Part shown: positions 1 through 10,930 of the stretch, piece by piece
How the letters are laid out: each line of letters starts with the position of its first letter
How positions within the stretch are numbered: the stretch's first letter is position 1
Source of the DNA: Stomoxys calcitrans
Lineage: Eukaryota > Arthropoda > Insecta > Diptera > Muscidae
Assembly: GCF_963082655.1 (NCBI RefSeq)
Contig: NC_081554.1
Span: 40,508,354-40,572,353, forward strand
DNA length: 64,000 bases
Direction of reading: 5' to 3'
Notes under the pieces: generated by a model
Seen by the model: only the letters and a program-made list of their open reading frames with translations
Database searches by the model: none
What the model was told of the DNA's origin: nothing
Position numbers and translations under genes: made by a program

Positions 1-1440
1 GAAATATGTGGAGGGGCTAAACTCTCTGTACCAAATTTCGTCAACATCGGATAATAAATGCGCCTTTTATGGACCCAAAACCTAAAACCGAGAGATCGGT
101 CTATATGGCAGCAATATCCAAATCTGGACCGATTTGGGCCAAACAAACACAACTCACTGCTCCAAATTGCGGCGACATCGGGCAATAAATGCACTTTTTA
201 TTGCCCTAAAACCGAGAGATCGGTCTATATGGCAGATATATCCAAATCTGGACCGATCTGTGCCATAATGCAGAAGTATGTCGAGGGGCTTAATATAACT
301 CACTGTCCCAAATTTCGGCAACATCGGACAATAAATGTGGCTTTTATAGGCCTAAGACCCTAAATCGGAGGATCGGTCTATATGACAGCTATATCCAAAT
401 CTGAACCGATCTGAGCCAAATTCACAAATGATGTCGAAGGGCCTAACACAACTCACTGTCCCAAATTTCAGCAAAATCGGATAATAAATGTGGCTTTTAT
501 GGACCTAAGTTCCTAAATCGGAGGATCGGTCTATATGGCAGCTATATCCAAATCTGGACCGATCTGAGCCAAATTGACGAAAGATGTCGAAGAGCTTAAC
601 ACAACTCACTGTCCCAAATTTCAGCAAACTTGGATAATAAATGTGGCTTTTATGGGCCTAAGACCCTAAATCGGAGGATCGGTCTATATGGCAGCTATAT
701 CCAAATCTGGACCGATGTGGGCCAAATTGACGGAGGATGTCGAAGGGCCCAACGTAACTCACTGTCCCATATTTCAGCAAAATCGGATAATAAATGTGGC
801 TTTTATGGGACTAAGACCTTAAATCGGAGGATCGGTCTATATGGCAGCTATATCCAAATTTAGATCGATCAGAGCCAAATTGACGGAGGATGTCGAAGGG
901 TCTAACACAACTCACTGTCCCAAATTTCAGCAAAATCGGATAATAAATGTGGCTTTTATGGGCCTAAGACCCTAAATCGGAGGATCGGTCTATATGGCAG
1001 CTATATCCAAATTTGGACCGATCTGGGCCAAATTGACGGATGATGTCGAAGGGCCTAACACAACTCACTGTCCCAAATTTCAGCAAAATCGGATAATAAA
1101 TGAGGCTTTTATGGGCCTAAGACCCTAAATCGGAGGATCGGTCTATATGGGGGCTATATCAAGATATAGTCCGATATAGCCCATCTCCGAACTTAACCTG
1201 CTTATGGACAAAAAAAAAAAAACAATCTGTGCAAAGTTTCACCTCAATATCTCTATTTTTAAAGACTGTAGCGTGATTTCAACAGACAGACGGACAGACG
1301 GACGGACATGTCTAGATCGTCTTAGATTTTTACGCTGATCAAGAATATATATACTTTATAGGGTCGGAAATGGATATTTCGATGTGTTGCCAACGGATTG
1401 ACAAAATTAATATACCCCCATCCTTCGGTGGTGGCTATAA
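1..1440 (+). repeat. Family A tandem-repeat element, 3' part
   Basis: Seven to eight copies of a ~153-bp unit fill 1-1180. The motif GATCGGTCTATATGG recurs at 371, 524, 677, 830, 983 and 1136, exactly 153 bp apart. Each unit holds an inverted pair, GATCGGTC and GACCGATC, about 25 bp apart. The array is followed by a tail with GACAGACGGACGG-type sequence (about 1285) and an end reading GGTGGTGGCTATA (about 1430). The start of the element lies before the window. Open frames of 77-101 codons inside it arise because 153 is divisible by 3; I do not consider them genes. Confidence 0.85.
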
Positions 1441-1896
1441 AAACTAAAAAGCGTTAACCTGCCATAAGAGTTTAGGTTAGGTTGAAAAGAGGATGAGGAT
1501 ATAAGCCCACCCCCTAACCTAACCTCGAAAAAGAAAATAAAAGCTGGAATTTCGTGGTGCTTAGCAAATCCCTAATTGTTTTCCATACCACGCCCTTTAA
1601 TTGGTTTACGACTTGGTATTGCGTCCACACCTAAGTTCCGCTGTCTGTTAACCGCGAAAGCCGGGTAATGACATAGGAACTGCTCGAACGTCTCATAATC
1701 TTCCCCGCATGCCCTATACATGTTATCACTTGCCACACCGATTAGGTATAAGTGTGCTCGTAGTCCTATGTGTCCTATTATGAAACCGATAGCTTTACTG
1801 ACCTCTTGCTTGCTTCCTTTCAGTAATTGCCTCGTCTTTTCACAATCCGCATCTTCCCCAAGGCTTTTCGTCGCCCTGCCGACCATGACACCCTGG
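1440..1896 (-). mobile_element. LINE C-terminal fragment (zinc-knuckle region)
   Basis: On the minus strand an open frame reads [12 protein letters not shown] followed by YRACGEDYETFEQFLCHYPAF. This is the cysteine/histidine knuckle found after the RNase H domain in I/LOA-like non-LTR retrotransposons. The 3' side ends in CCTAACCTAACC-type sequence near 1515. The element continues beyond the SINE at 1897. It is degenerate and not a functional gene. Confidence 0.7.
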
Positions 1897-2180
1897 AGGC
1901 CACCGTTACGCAGAGGTTAGCATGTCCGCCTAAGACGCTGAACGCCTGGTTTCGAATCCTGGCGAGACTATCAGATAAAAATTTTTAGCGGTGGTTTTCC
2001 CCTCCTAATGCTGGCAACATTTGTGGGGTACTTTGCCATGTAAAACTTCTCTCCAAAGAGGTGTCGCACTGCGGCACGCCGTTCGGACTCGGCCATAAAA
2101 AGGAGGTCCTTTATCATTGAGCTTAAACTTGAATCGGAGTGCACTCATTGATATGTGAGAAGTTTGCCGCTGTTCACGTT
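1897..2180 (+). mobile_element. tRNA-derived SINE, nested in a LINE
   Basis: The head carries Pol III promoter-like boxes, GCAGAGGTTAGCATG (box A side) and a box B-like GGTTTCGAATCC. The conserved SINE body follows: TGCTGGCAACATTTGTG, then CGGCACGCCGTTCGGACTCG, then ATTGATATGTGAGAAG. It splits a minus-strand LINE whose sequence resumes at about 2181. Confidence 0.85.
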
Positions 2181-2330
2181 TCGCGTTCGTAGCCCACGCT
2201 CTTAACTGCGTCGACCCGAAGGGCTTCAGGTTTACCAAGTTTGTTGAAGGCAGTCCTCTGGCCTTCAATCGTCGGCCCGGCCGAACTCGGCACGCTCTTA
2301 CTTGTTTGATCTCTTGTTGAGAGAACACAT
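2181..2330 (-). mobile_element. LINE fragment (continuation) plus family B terminus
   Basis: Read on the minus strand this matches the RNase H/post-RNase H segment of the LINE at 20237-20510 (shared text around PFGST.LRAWATNA). At 2268-2320 it carries CGGCCCGGCCGAACT followed by CTTACTTGTTT. That is the GC-rich palindromic terminus shared by the family A and B repeats here. Confidence 0.55.
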
Positions 2331-2790
2331 ATGTGAGAATTTGTTCAACAAGAGAGCAAAAAAGAACACAGGTTCTGTACTTTGCCCTTTTTGGTGTATC
2401 ACTGATTGACAACAAAACAAAATTGAAATTTCCCTGTAGGTTAAGTGTCCCCAAGTCACCACTTTTGTCTACTACATATGTCACATTGTCACCAAATTGT
2501 CTACAATCTTGTCTACATTGTTTTTAGTGACAGGTGACAAACTATAATTTATTTTATTTTTTAATCGTTTTCTCAATTGTTTTGTTGAAAATAAATCTTC
2601 TCATTCCATTTAAAATTATCTTCTCACTCATTTCAGTAGCATTTATAACGTCATCTAAAAATCATAGTTTCCAATTCAAGTGCTGAAAGAATCCATTGAG
2701 CTCAACCCAACGTGCTTTTTCGTATAAAAATATTGACTGCTTCGGGACTGGGGAGGAAGCACTACGAAGAGCAGAATAATTTGCTTTCTT
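2330..2790. other. No recognisable feature
   Basis: AT-rich sequence without a convincing gene or known repeat. Short open frames occur on both strands, but none resembles a protein I recognise. Confidence 0.4.
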
Positions 2791-2799
2791 AAATGCACG

Positions 2800-3990
2800 A
2801 ATCAGTTCATATTTTGAGTACATTCTGGAAGTACATGAATACCATGTACGCGTTCGCATATCTATATTCTCTCTATTGTAAAAACCCATAAGCTATTGTT
2901 TTATGAACAGCGTTCATAAAATTTATGAACACCGTTCATAAAATCCGAACATTGGCAAAACTTTGTGAACACTATTCACAAAATGTCTATAGCAAAAACC
3001 ATGGGCTTGGGCGCAAAATGCGTGATATTTTTCTGCACGAATCAGTTCATATTTTACCATTCCGGAAGTACGCGTTCGCATATCTATATTCTCTCTCTCT
3101 CTCTTGTAAAAACCCATAAGCTATTGTTTTATGGACAGCATTCATAAAATTTATGAACAGCGTTCATAAAATCCGAACATTGGCAACACTTTATGAACAC
3201 GATTCATAAAATGCGTGATATTTTTTTTGCACGAATCGGTTCATATTTTACCATTCTGGATGTGCATGTATACCATGTACGCGTTCGCATATTTTTATTC
3301 TCTCTCTCTTGTAAAAACCCTTTAGCTGTTGTTTTATGTACACCGTTCATAAAATTTACGAACAGCGTTCATAAAATCCGAACATTGGCAACACTTTATG
3401 AACACCATTCATAAAATGTGTGATATTCCTTCTGCATGAATCAGTTCATATTTTACCATTCTGGAAGTACATGTATACTATGATCACATATCTATATTCT
3501 CTCTCTCTCTTGTAAAAACCCATTACCTATTGTTTTATGTACAGCGTTCATACAATTTATGAACAGCGTTCATAAAATTCGAACATTGGCAACACTTTAT
3601 GAACACTATTCATAAAATGCGTGATATTCATAAGACACGCGTTCGCATATCTTTATTCTCTCTCTCTTGTAAAAACCCTTTAGCTGTTGTTTTATGTACA
3701 CCGTTCATAAAATTTACGAACAGCGTTCATAAAATCCGAACATTGGCAACACTTTATGAACACCATTCATAAAATGCGTGATATTTCTTCTGCATGAATC
3801 AGTTCATATTTTACCATTCTGGAAGTACATGTATACCATGATCACATATCAATATTCTCTCTCTCCCTTGTAAAAACCCATTAACTATTGTTTAATGTAT
3901 AGCGTTCATAAAATTTATGAACAGCGTTCATAAAATCCTAACATTGGCAACACTTTATTAACTCTATTCATAAAATGCGTGATTTTTGTT
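2800..3990 (+). repeat. Tandem array of ~200-bp units with triple palindromes
   Basis: About six imperfect units. The marker CGAACATTGGCAA recurs near 2945, 3174, 3378, 3580 and 3737, with a variant near 3936, giving periods of ~230, 204, 202, 158 and 199. Each unit carries three near copies of the palindrome TTTATGAAC-(3 nt)-GTTCATAAA. Examples start near 2900, 2923, 3150, 3395, 3558 and 3597. Units also contain a CT-rich run (TATTCTCTCTCTCT) and GTACGCGTTCGCATATC. The array lies directly upstream of the first Ly6 exon and may sit in its intron or promoter region. Confidence 0.85.
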
Positions 3991-4191
3991 TCTGTCCCTT
4001 CATCAATTGAGCAGCAGACATTTTCAGCAAAGTTTTAGCACGTTGCATGCATGTCTGTCATATCAGCAAAATCAAATACTAAAAGTATTTGCGGTTATCA
4101 GCCATCTATGAGGGTACATCGAATTTTCAGCCCCACTTTAGCTTTTCCCTTACTATATTTCCAAAATTATTGTCTCTCTCTCTCTTTACAG

Positions 4192-4586
4192 TCAATGCTC
4201 TACGTTGCCACCAATGTAACTCACACAAGGAAGAGGACTGCATCAAATTACAATTGAGTACTCCAGGCGAACTCCGCGATAATCAATTTCTCAAAGAGTG
4301 CGTTGTTCAAAATGGTCAACAGCCCTTCTGCCGCAAAACTGTGTTGAAAATCGAAGCGACTGGTGAAGAGCGCATTATACGTGAATGTGGCTGGATGCGT
4401 GATAGAATTCAAACTGAGAATGGCATCAGCTGCTTCAATTCCGACAATGAGGGCTATATCCAAACCATCTGTGCCTGTGACGAAGATGGCTGCAATGGTA
4501 GCCAAAGCTTGGCCAAATCCAAATGGAATGTATTGGGAGTGACAGCCATGAGTGTAGCAATTGCCACAATATTGCATAGAAATTGA
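4192..4586 (+). CDS. Ly6/uPAR-type GPI-anchored protein, terminal exon (copy 1)
   Basis: This exon encodes a mature three-finger (Ly6) domain beginning ALRCHQCNSHKEEDC and ending ICACDEDGCNGS. I count ten cysteines, the number typical of Ly6 domains, including the closing CxCxxxxCN pattern. After a short linker comes a hydrophobic stretch (NVLGVTAMSVAIATIL) and a tiny tail. This is a plausible GPI-attachment signal, so the product should sit on the outer cell surface. The family resembles Drosophila CG9336/CG9338-like Ly6 proteins. A (CT)n tract and acceptor AG at 4190-4191 precede the exon, which enters in phase 1. The signal-peptide exon is not visible upstream, so the gene is partial here; the upstream in-frame ATG at 4089 gives no signal peptide. 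A tandem relative lies 1170 bp downstream. Family assignment is firm; the function of this member is unknown. Confidence 0.85.
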
Positions 4587-4949
4587 GTTAATCTACCAAA
4601 CTGCCTTAGTGGGGACAGTGGGGAATGGTTTTGCAGATCCGCCATTAAGTCATGCTACCCAGCATGGGGAACGAATTTATTATTTTTTTGTTTTGTTATT
4701 TTCGTAGTATTGTGTCTATCTTTATATATTGTTCAATATACTAATGAAAATACTAACACCGTTATTCACAAAACTTAATATAGTCTTAAAATTGGTTTAT
4801 TTGATAGATTTCGTTTATAAAACTGTCATATAAACCTATTTAAAGGCTTTGTTAAGTTTTGTGAATACGGCCGTAAGCTGTTAATTATATTAAGTAAAAC
4901 TCTCATCTCTATAGACATACCAAAAATTAATACTTTAACTAAGTTTTGC

Positions 4950-4955
4950 AATAAA
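4950..4955 (+). promoter_or_regulatory. Poly(A) signal of Ly6 copy 1
   Basis: AATAAA lies ~365 bp after the stop codon. An equivalent signal in the same context (AGTTTTGCAATAAAGTT) follows copy 2, which supports its use. Confidence 0.65.
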
Positions 4956-5361
4956 GTTTTACAAAATTTAAAAAAAAAAAAAAATATTGGCTAATTTTTT
5001 TGCATTATTTTATTGGAGTTTTGAAATTTTCCGATTTTTTGCTCCCCACGCATGAGGCTAAAAATTCATAAGAATTTTACAGGCTTTCATGATTTTCTAG
5101 GAATTCGTTGTGTGTCCTTCTTTGCATGTCTTGGTGTAAAGAATACGAATTGTTATGCTATTTTAATGTTCCTTCTCGTCTATGGCATTTCCAAATTAAA
5201 AATTGGTTATAAATTGCAGTTTTGCAAAAATTTATCCTTAAACGTTATGAGTGTTAGTGGGCTTTGCCTAATTTGTCTTTTGTGTTAAACCATTAAAAAT
5301 CCTTCTATACAAACCATTTCTATAACTAATTTCTCTCTGTCTGTCCCACTGTTTTTTTCAG
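4956..5361 (+). other. Ly6 intergenic/intronic spacer, duplicated downstream
   Basis: The stretch 5050-5290 (ATTCATAAGAATTTTAC to TATAAATTGCAG) is clearly related to 6180-6400, so the duplicated unit includes exon, 3' UTR and spacer. No signal-peptide exon is convincing here. The short frame around ATGTTCCTTCTCGTC is poorly conserved in the second copy. Confidence 0.5.
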
Positions 5362-5756
5362 CACATGCCCTACGTTGTCATCAATGCAACTCACACAAGG
5401 AAGAAGACTGCATCAATCTAAAACTGACCACACCAGGCGATAAACGCGATGATCAATTTCTCAAGGAGTGCGTTATGGAAAATGGTAAAGAGCCCTTCTG
5501 CCGCAAGACTGTCTTGAAGGTCGAAGTGACCCGTGAACAGCGCATAATTCGGGAATGTGGCTATATGCGTGAAAAAATGCAGACTGATACAGGCCTCAGC
5601 TGTGTGAGTGCCGACAATGAGGGCTATCAACAAACGATCTGTGCCTGTGACGAAGATGGCTGCAATGGCAGCCAGTCCATAGCCAATTCCAAATGGACCA
5701 TATTGGGAGTGACAGGCTTGAGTGCAGTCCTGGCCACAGTATTACATAGAAACTGA
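5362..5756 (+). CDS. Ly6/uPAR-type GPI-anchored protein, terminal exon (copy 2)
   Basis: This is a tandem paralogue of the exon at 4192-4586. It opens HALRCHQCNSHKEEDC and closes TICACDEDGCNGS, again with ten cysteines. It ends in a hydrophobic GPI-signal-like segment (TILGVTGLSAVLATVL) and the same short HRN tail as copy 1. The acceptor TTTTTTTCAG ends at 5361 and the exon also starts in phase 1, so either exon could join the same upstream signal-peptide exon. No such exon is visible between the copies. The copies differ at many residues (for example GELRDNQ versus GDKRDDQ) while all cysteines are kept, which points to an old duplication under constraint. The product is predicted to be a small extracellular surface protein of unknown role. 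Confidence 0.85.
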
Positions 5757-6027
5757 GTTAATCTGCCTTGATGGCCTTGGTGTGGCCGCGGGGATCTGTT
5801 TTATAGATCCACAATCAAGGCATGCTACCATGGGTAGAATATTTTTTGTTTAATTTTCTTATATATATTTTTTAATGTTATTTTCCCAACATTGTCTCTA
5901 TCTCTATATTTTGTCCAATAGTAATTATAACTCCTAAAATGAAAATACTAAGCTGTTAGTTTTAATTTTAAGTTAAACTCTCACCTCTTTTGACATACCA
6001 ATAATGTATACTTTTACTAAGTTTTGC

Positions 6028-6033
6028 AATAAA
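6028..6033 (+). promoter_or_regulatory. Poly(A) signal of Ly6 copy 2
   Basis: AATAAA sits ~275 bp after the stop codon, in the same surrounding sequence as the signal of copy 1. Confidence 0.65.
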
Positions 6034-6169
6034 GTTCAACAAAATTGAAAAATAATTATTCGCCAATATTTTTTGCTTTGACAATGGGTTTTAGTTTTGT
6101 GTTTTAGTTTAGAAATTTTCTTTATTTTTGCTCCAGCAATGCGCTAAATTTTGTGTGGGGTGCATAATA

Positions 6170-6408
6170 ATGAGATGCTCTATTCATAAGAATTTCCCAG
6201 AAAGCATTCATGAATTTTCTGGCAATTCGTTGTGTGTCTTTCTGCGCATTTGTTAGTGCAAGGAATAACAATTGTTATCCAAATGGCGTAATGCTATTTT
6301 AATGTTCTTTCTTTACCATGGCATTACCATGTTTAAAATGGATTATAAATTGCAATTGTGCAATATTGATGGTTAAACCTACAAATGTTGTGCAGAAATG
6401 ACCTACGC
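6170..6408 (+). repeat. Third, truncated unit of the Ly6 tandem duplication
   Basis: Sequence matches the spacer at 5050-5290 but is cut at about 6408 by a family A element. No third Ly6 exon is seen downstream in the window. Confidence 0.6.
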
Positions 6409-6409
6409 A

Positions 6410-7490
6410 GCAAAAACAAGAAAAAAAGGCATTAAGTTCGGCCGGGCTGAACTTTGGATACGCACCACATCGGGTATATGTGAAAACCACTTTACGTCAT
6501 AAGCCGGTGAAAAATGCATAGCAGCTTTATCGAAATATGGTCCAATTTGGACCAAAACGACACGGTTCAATTGTTCAATTTAGAAGAACTAAATATTGGT
6601 CTTTTTGGTAGCCATACCGAAATATAGACCGATCTGAACCGGATGTCGCAAAGCCTAACATAAGTCACTGTGTCAAATTTCAGGGAAATCGGATAATAAA
6701 TGCGCCTTTTATGGGCCCAAAACCTTAAACCGAGAGATCGGTCTATATGGCAGCTATATCTAAAACTGAACCGATTTGGGCCATATTGCAGCAAGTTGTT
6801 AAAGAGCCTTACGCTACTCACTGTCCCAAATTTCTGCGAAATCGGACAATTAATACGCCTTTTATGGGCCCAAGTACTTAAATCGAGAGATCGGTCTATA
6901 TGGCAGCTATAGCCAAATCTGAACCGATCTGGCCCAAATTGCAGAAAGATGTCCAGGGGCCTAACTTAACTCACTTTTCCAAATTTCAGCGAAATCGGAC
7001 AATAAATGCGCCTTTTATGGGCACAAAACCTTTAATCGAGAGATGGGTCTATATGGCAGATATATCCAAATCTGGACCGATCTGGGCCAAATTGAAGAGG
7101 GCTGTCGAAGGGACTAAAACAACCCACTGTCCCAAATTTTGGCGTTATCGGATAATAAATTCGCCTTTTATGGGCCCAAGACCTTAAATCGAGAGATCGG
7201 TCTATATGGCAGCTATATCAAAATCTGGACCGATCTGAGCCAAATTACAAAAAGATGTCTAGGGGCTTAACATAACACACTGTCCAAAATTTTGACGACA
7301 TCGGACAATAAGTGCGTCTTTTATGGCCCCAAGATCTTAAATCGAGAGATCGGTCTATATGGAAGCTATATCAAAATCTGGACCGATCTGAGCTAAATTG
7401 CAGAAAGACGTCGAGGAGCGTAACACAACTCACTGTTCCAAATTTTGGTGACATCGAACAATAAATGCGCCTTTTATGGCCCGAAATTTT
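6410..7490 (+). repeat. Family A tandem-repeat element, 5' part
   Basis: It starts with AAGTTCGGCCGGGCTGAAC, a near-perfect GC palindrome, then TTTGGATACGCACCAC. About five to six ~153-bp units with GATCGGTCTATATGG follow. The element breaks off near 7490 in SINE sequence. Confidence 0.8.
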
Positions 7491-7516
7491 CCTTTCGGCA
7501 ACCAGCACATTTTAAG

Positions 7517-7725
7517 GGGGATGCGCTGAGGTTAGCATGTCCGCCTATGACGCTGAGCGATTGGGTTCGAATCTTGGCGAGAACATTGAAAAAAATTTTT
7601 AGCTGTGGTTGACCCTTCCTAGCGCTGCCACCATTTGTGAGGTACTATGCCATGTTGAAGCTTCTCCCAAAATAGTTGTCGCTCTGCCGCTCGCCGTTCG
7701 GACTCTACTAATTAGCGTTAGCGTG
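7517..7725 (+). mobile_element. SINE, partial
   Basis: The tRNA-like head GAGGTTAGCATGTCCGCC and box B GGGTTCGAATC are followed by a diverged body through GCCGTTCGGACT. Confidence 0.75.
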
Positions 7726-7737
7726 CACGGACGGACC

Positions 7738-7901
7738 CACCTCTGTTGGCAGAAGTTTTTACATGGCTGCCATATAATTTTTTCAAATGGCATAGTATGA
7801 CGCCAGTATTAAGGGAATAACCACCGCTGAAATATTTTTTGTAATATTCTCGCCGTTTAGCGTCATAAGCGGATGTGCTAACCTCTTCGCTAAGGTGGCT
7901 T
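7738..7901 (-). mobile_element. SINE, partial, inverted
   Basis: Minus-strand SINE body and head: GTTTTTACATGGC, then CGTCATAAGCGG, then GCTAACCTC. It lies tail to tail with the plus-strand SINE at 7517. Confidence 0.7.
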
Positions 7902-8017
7902 CCAAATTGAGTGAGGGGATGATAATTACCTCTGAAACTTTTTCCGATGTTCTCGTCTGGGTTTGAGCCCGCTAGTTCGACATCATAGACGGACATGCTA
8001 ATCTCTGCAAAACGGTG
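7902..8017 (-). mobile_element. SINE head fragment
   Basis: Only the tRNA-like head and a little body remain on the minus strand (GGACATGCTAATCTCTGC with GGTTTGAGCCC). This makes a cluster of three SINE pieces in 500 bp. Confidence 0.65.
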
Positions 8018-8319
8018 GCCATTCTATCATAGTCCGCATAAACTGTTAACCTTTGTTTATTGGAAAGATATTCACAAAATGCTATTACAGTATTACAGTT
8101 TGAAAGGCTTTGATTTCGTAAAGCATATAAAATACTTTAGCATGCTTTTAGGCGTGACTTTTAAGTTTGGCTACCCATCAAGGGATTGTGGACTTTTTTT
8201 TTTTGAAAATCCATAAACAAAAATTCATGAGAGTGGGATTCCTTTTTATTGCCATCTCCATATAATAAGGAATGTATTCATTTAGTCATTCCATTTGCCA
8301 TAATTATTGGTTCTACAGT

Positions 8320-8640
8320 CTTGATCGTCGGAAAATTCTAAGACGATTTAACGATGTCAGTGCGTCCGTCCGTCGGTCTGGCCGTCTGTTAGTTGTTATG
8401 AATATTGAGTTAAAATTTTGCACAGATTGGCATTTTTTTATATGTTCTTCAACAAGCTAAATCGGAACCAAATATGATCCAGATCGGACCATATTTCTAC
8501 ATATCTGCCTTATAGACCGATCTGACGATTAGGGGTCTTAAGCATTACTTAACCGATATGGTGTTAAGTAACCTGACTTCCAAACCGACAATATGGTTCA
8601 GATCGGACCATATTTTGATCATGTACAAGGACGAATACAA
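8320..8640. repeat. Diverged member of the ATCGGACC repeat group
   Basis: GTCCGTCCGTCGG is followed by repeated ATCGGACCATATTT and AGACCGATCTGACG motifs, as in the other tandem-repeat elements of the window but highly decayed. Confidence 0.5.
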
Positions 8641-9480
8641 ATGTGGTGGTATGGCCTTTTACAGCCTAGATATGCATGAAAAATATGAAAATTTAAAATA
8701 CAATTCCCAGTATGTCATTTGAGATGGAAATTTTGAACATTAATTTTCAAAAAAAAAAATTTACCAAATTAAATGTTGTATATATGAAAATTATTCTAGA
8801 ATTCCACAAATGCCGCACATCTATGCAAATTTGGGATTCATTGTCTTTTGTCCTTTGCAATGTTAATTTTATATTGTTGTGGTATTTTTACTATGGTTAT
8901 TATTGACTTAATAAGTTTTATGTAAATGTGGTGATTTGTTTGTGTCGAGACATTGAAATATGTCAACTACGATTTGTGTGTCCGTCTAGCAAGGACAAGA
9001 AAACCAAGATGATGATGATGTGTGTGTGTGTGTGTGTATGTGTGACCACTTTAGGAAAATGTTTTTCTTCACAAATTCTAATGGCTTGTTTACTTCCCAA
9101 CTTACACATGTCTACGTTTATTTATAGGCTTATTTTTGTTTCAAGCTAAATAATTTATGGACACTACATATTTGGATGTGATAAAAGGAAATTTAAGCTT
9201 GGACACCACCTTTTATGACTGAAGATTAAGTGTCCATGTGTAGTTAATGGTGCAGTGAATGGCGTCGAATATATTTGTAGGGAGGATATCACCACGACCT
9301 TGGTGTTTTGCCGCAAACAAAAATAATTGTCATAGGTGGGCTTAGTTAATGTATGAAAGGAGTTCTTTGTTATACACTAAAAAAAAATTGAAAGATATTT
9401 TTTGCAATTGCATCCTTATTTGAAACTAGCCGAACCGTGCCCGCTCCTCTGTGCCTTCTTTAACTCTCTAATATCTTTTT
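8640..9480. other. Unassigned, with a TG microsatellite
   Basis: No gene recognised. A (TG)n run lies at about 9019-9044 after a short GAT run. The rest is AT-rich. Confidence 0.4.
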
Positions 9481-9521
9481 AGGGTGGGAATACTTCATCC
9501 TGAATGCGGATATCGAATTCG

Positions 9522-9757
9522 TAGCCTATGACGCTGAACGCGTTCGAATCCTGGCGAGAACATCGTACAAAGCGGTGTTTATCCCCTCTTAATGTCGACG
9601 ACATTTGCGAGGTACAATGCCATGCATGGTCAATTAAAAAAAATTTCCCCAAAACAGGTGTCGCACTGCGGGACGCCGTTTGGACTCGGTTGTAAAAAAG
9701 GTCCCTTATCATTGAGTTTAAACTTAAATCGGAAAGCACTCAGTGATGTGTGAGAAT
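9522..9757 (+). mobile_element. SINE, 5'-truncated
   Basis: It begins within the head (GCCTATGACGCTGAACG, GTTCGAATCCTGGCG) and runs through GTGTCGCACTGCGG to CAGTGATGTGTGAGAA. A small insertion of ~25 bp lies after ATGCCATG. Confidence 0.75.
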
Positions 9758-9839
9758 TTATACCTTCTCGGTTCCAGGTAGTAATGTTCTTCCTTAGGGT
9801 AATGTTCTCATTAGGGGCACCTCAGACATTTCGACTAAA

Positions 9840-10930
9840 ATATGGATATCAAATTCGTGCTGCACTTCCAAATCTTCTTAATTTGAGCCCTATATTGTCA
9901 TGGCCGGTAAATATTGGGTTGCCCAAAAAGTAATTGCGGATTTTTTAAAAGAAAGTAAATGCATTTTTAATAAAACTTAGAATGAACTTTAATCAAATAT
10001 ACTTTTTTGACACTTTTTTTCTAAGCAAGCTAAAAGTAACAGCTGATAACTGACAGAAGAAAGAATGCAATTACAGAGTCACAAGCTGTGAAACAATTTT
10101 TTAACGCCGACTATATGAAAAATCCGCAATTACTTTTTGGGCAACCCAATATGAACCGTTTGTTGGGTGTTTTGGGGCTGGGGAGGCCACCGACACTTTG
10201 CACTGAAAATATCAAATATCAAATTCGTTCTTTATTCCCAACGGATATGAAGTTCAGTTAAGGGGGTGATTTAGGGCGTACCCTAAATGGCTCCAAAATT
10301 GAATATAAAATTCGTTTTCTACTCTCAAATACTTTTCATTTGAGTCCCATATTGTCATAATGGGTCAAATAACCCTTTTGAGGTATCTTTAGGAGGAAAT
10401 GTGTCATAATCGTAATCTACTCCCTAATACCTTTCATTGGAGTCCCATATAGCCATGGTCGGCTAATATGCCCATTTGAGGGTATTTTGGGGGTGGCCGA
10501 CCTCCCATTACTTGGACCTAAGGTTTTATGCCATATTTGTAATCTACTGCCTAATACTTTTCATTTGAGTCCCATATTAATATAAACTTCAAATATATCT
10601 GTTTAGAGGAGTTTTGGGGTTGGGGGGAAGGCCCGCTGGGTTCTTGGACCCATATATTAATACCATATTCGTTTTCTGGTCTCCAATAACTTTCATTTGA
10701 TACCCTTATTGTGCCCATCGGGCCACTTTCGGATATGGGTGGCGTTTTTTTGGTAAGGGGGAGAGTACGCCACCACCCGATATCTTAAAATTATTTTGCC
10801 TATGTTTCCTTCCAGACAAACGTTTTAAAAAAATCGGCTCAGCCAAGTATCATATAGCCATAATGGGTCTAATGGCGTTTTTGAGGGGTGGCGTGACCCC
10901 CTATACTTCGATCTGATTTTGTATGTAGCA
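9840..10930 (+). repeat. Family D tandem repeat (~100-130-bp units)
   Basis: Units recur with the pattern TTTGAGTCCCATATTG, then GGTGTTTTGGGG-like G runs, then CAAATTCGTTTTCTAC. The same family occupies 29230-30930. A MITE is inserted at 9914-10149. Confidence 0.7.
9914..10149 (+). mobile_element. mariner-type MITE, copy 1
   Basis: A 236-bp element with long terminal inverted repeats, TTGGGTTGCCCAAAAAGTAA at the left and its complement at the right, flanked by TA on both sides as expected for Tc1/mariner insertion. It has no coding capacity. Confidence 0.9.

Noticed and set aside
1..1180. CRISPR-like regular repeats or a repetitive protein gene
   Set aside because: Units are contiguous 153-bp tandem copies without unique spacers in a eukaryotic genome. 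The frames exist only because the period is divisible by 3.
4089..4191. Upstream in-frame ATG as the start of Ly6 copy 1
   Set aside because: The extension lacks a clear signal peptide, is not conserved in copy 2, and includes a strong polypyrimidine tract and AG acceptor.
5052..5288. 78-codon frame as a small secreted protein or Ly6 leader exon
   Set aside because: The duplicated copy at 6180-6400 does not keep the frame, so it is not under coding constraint.
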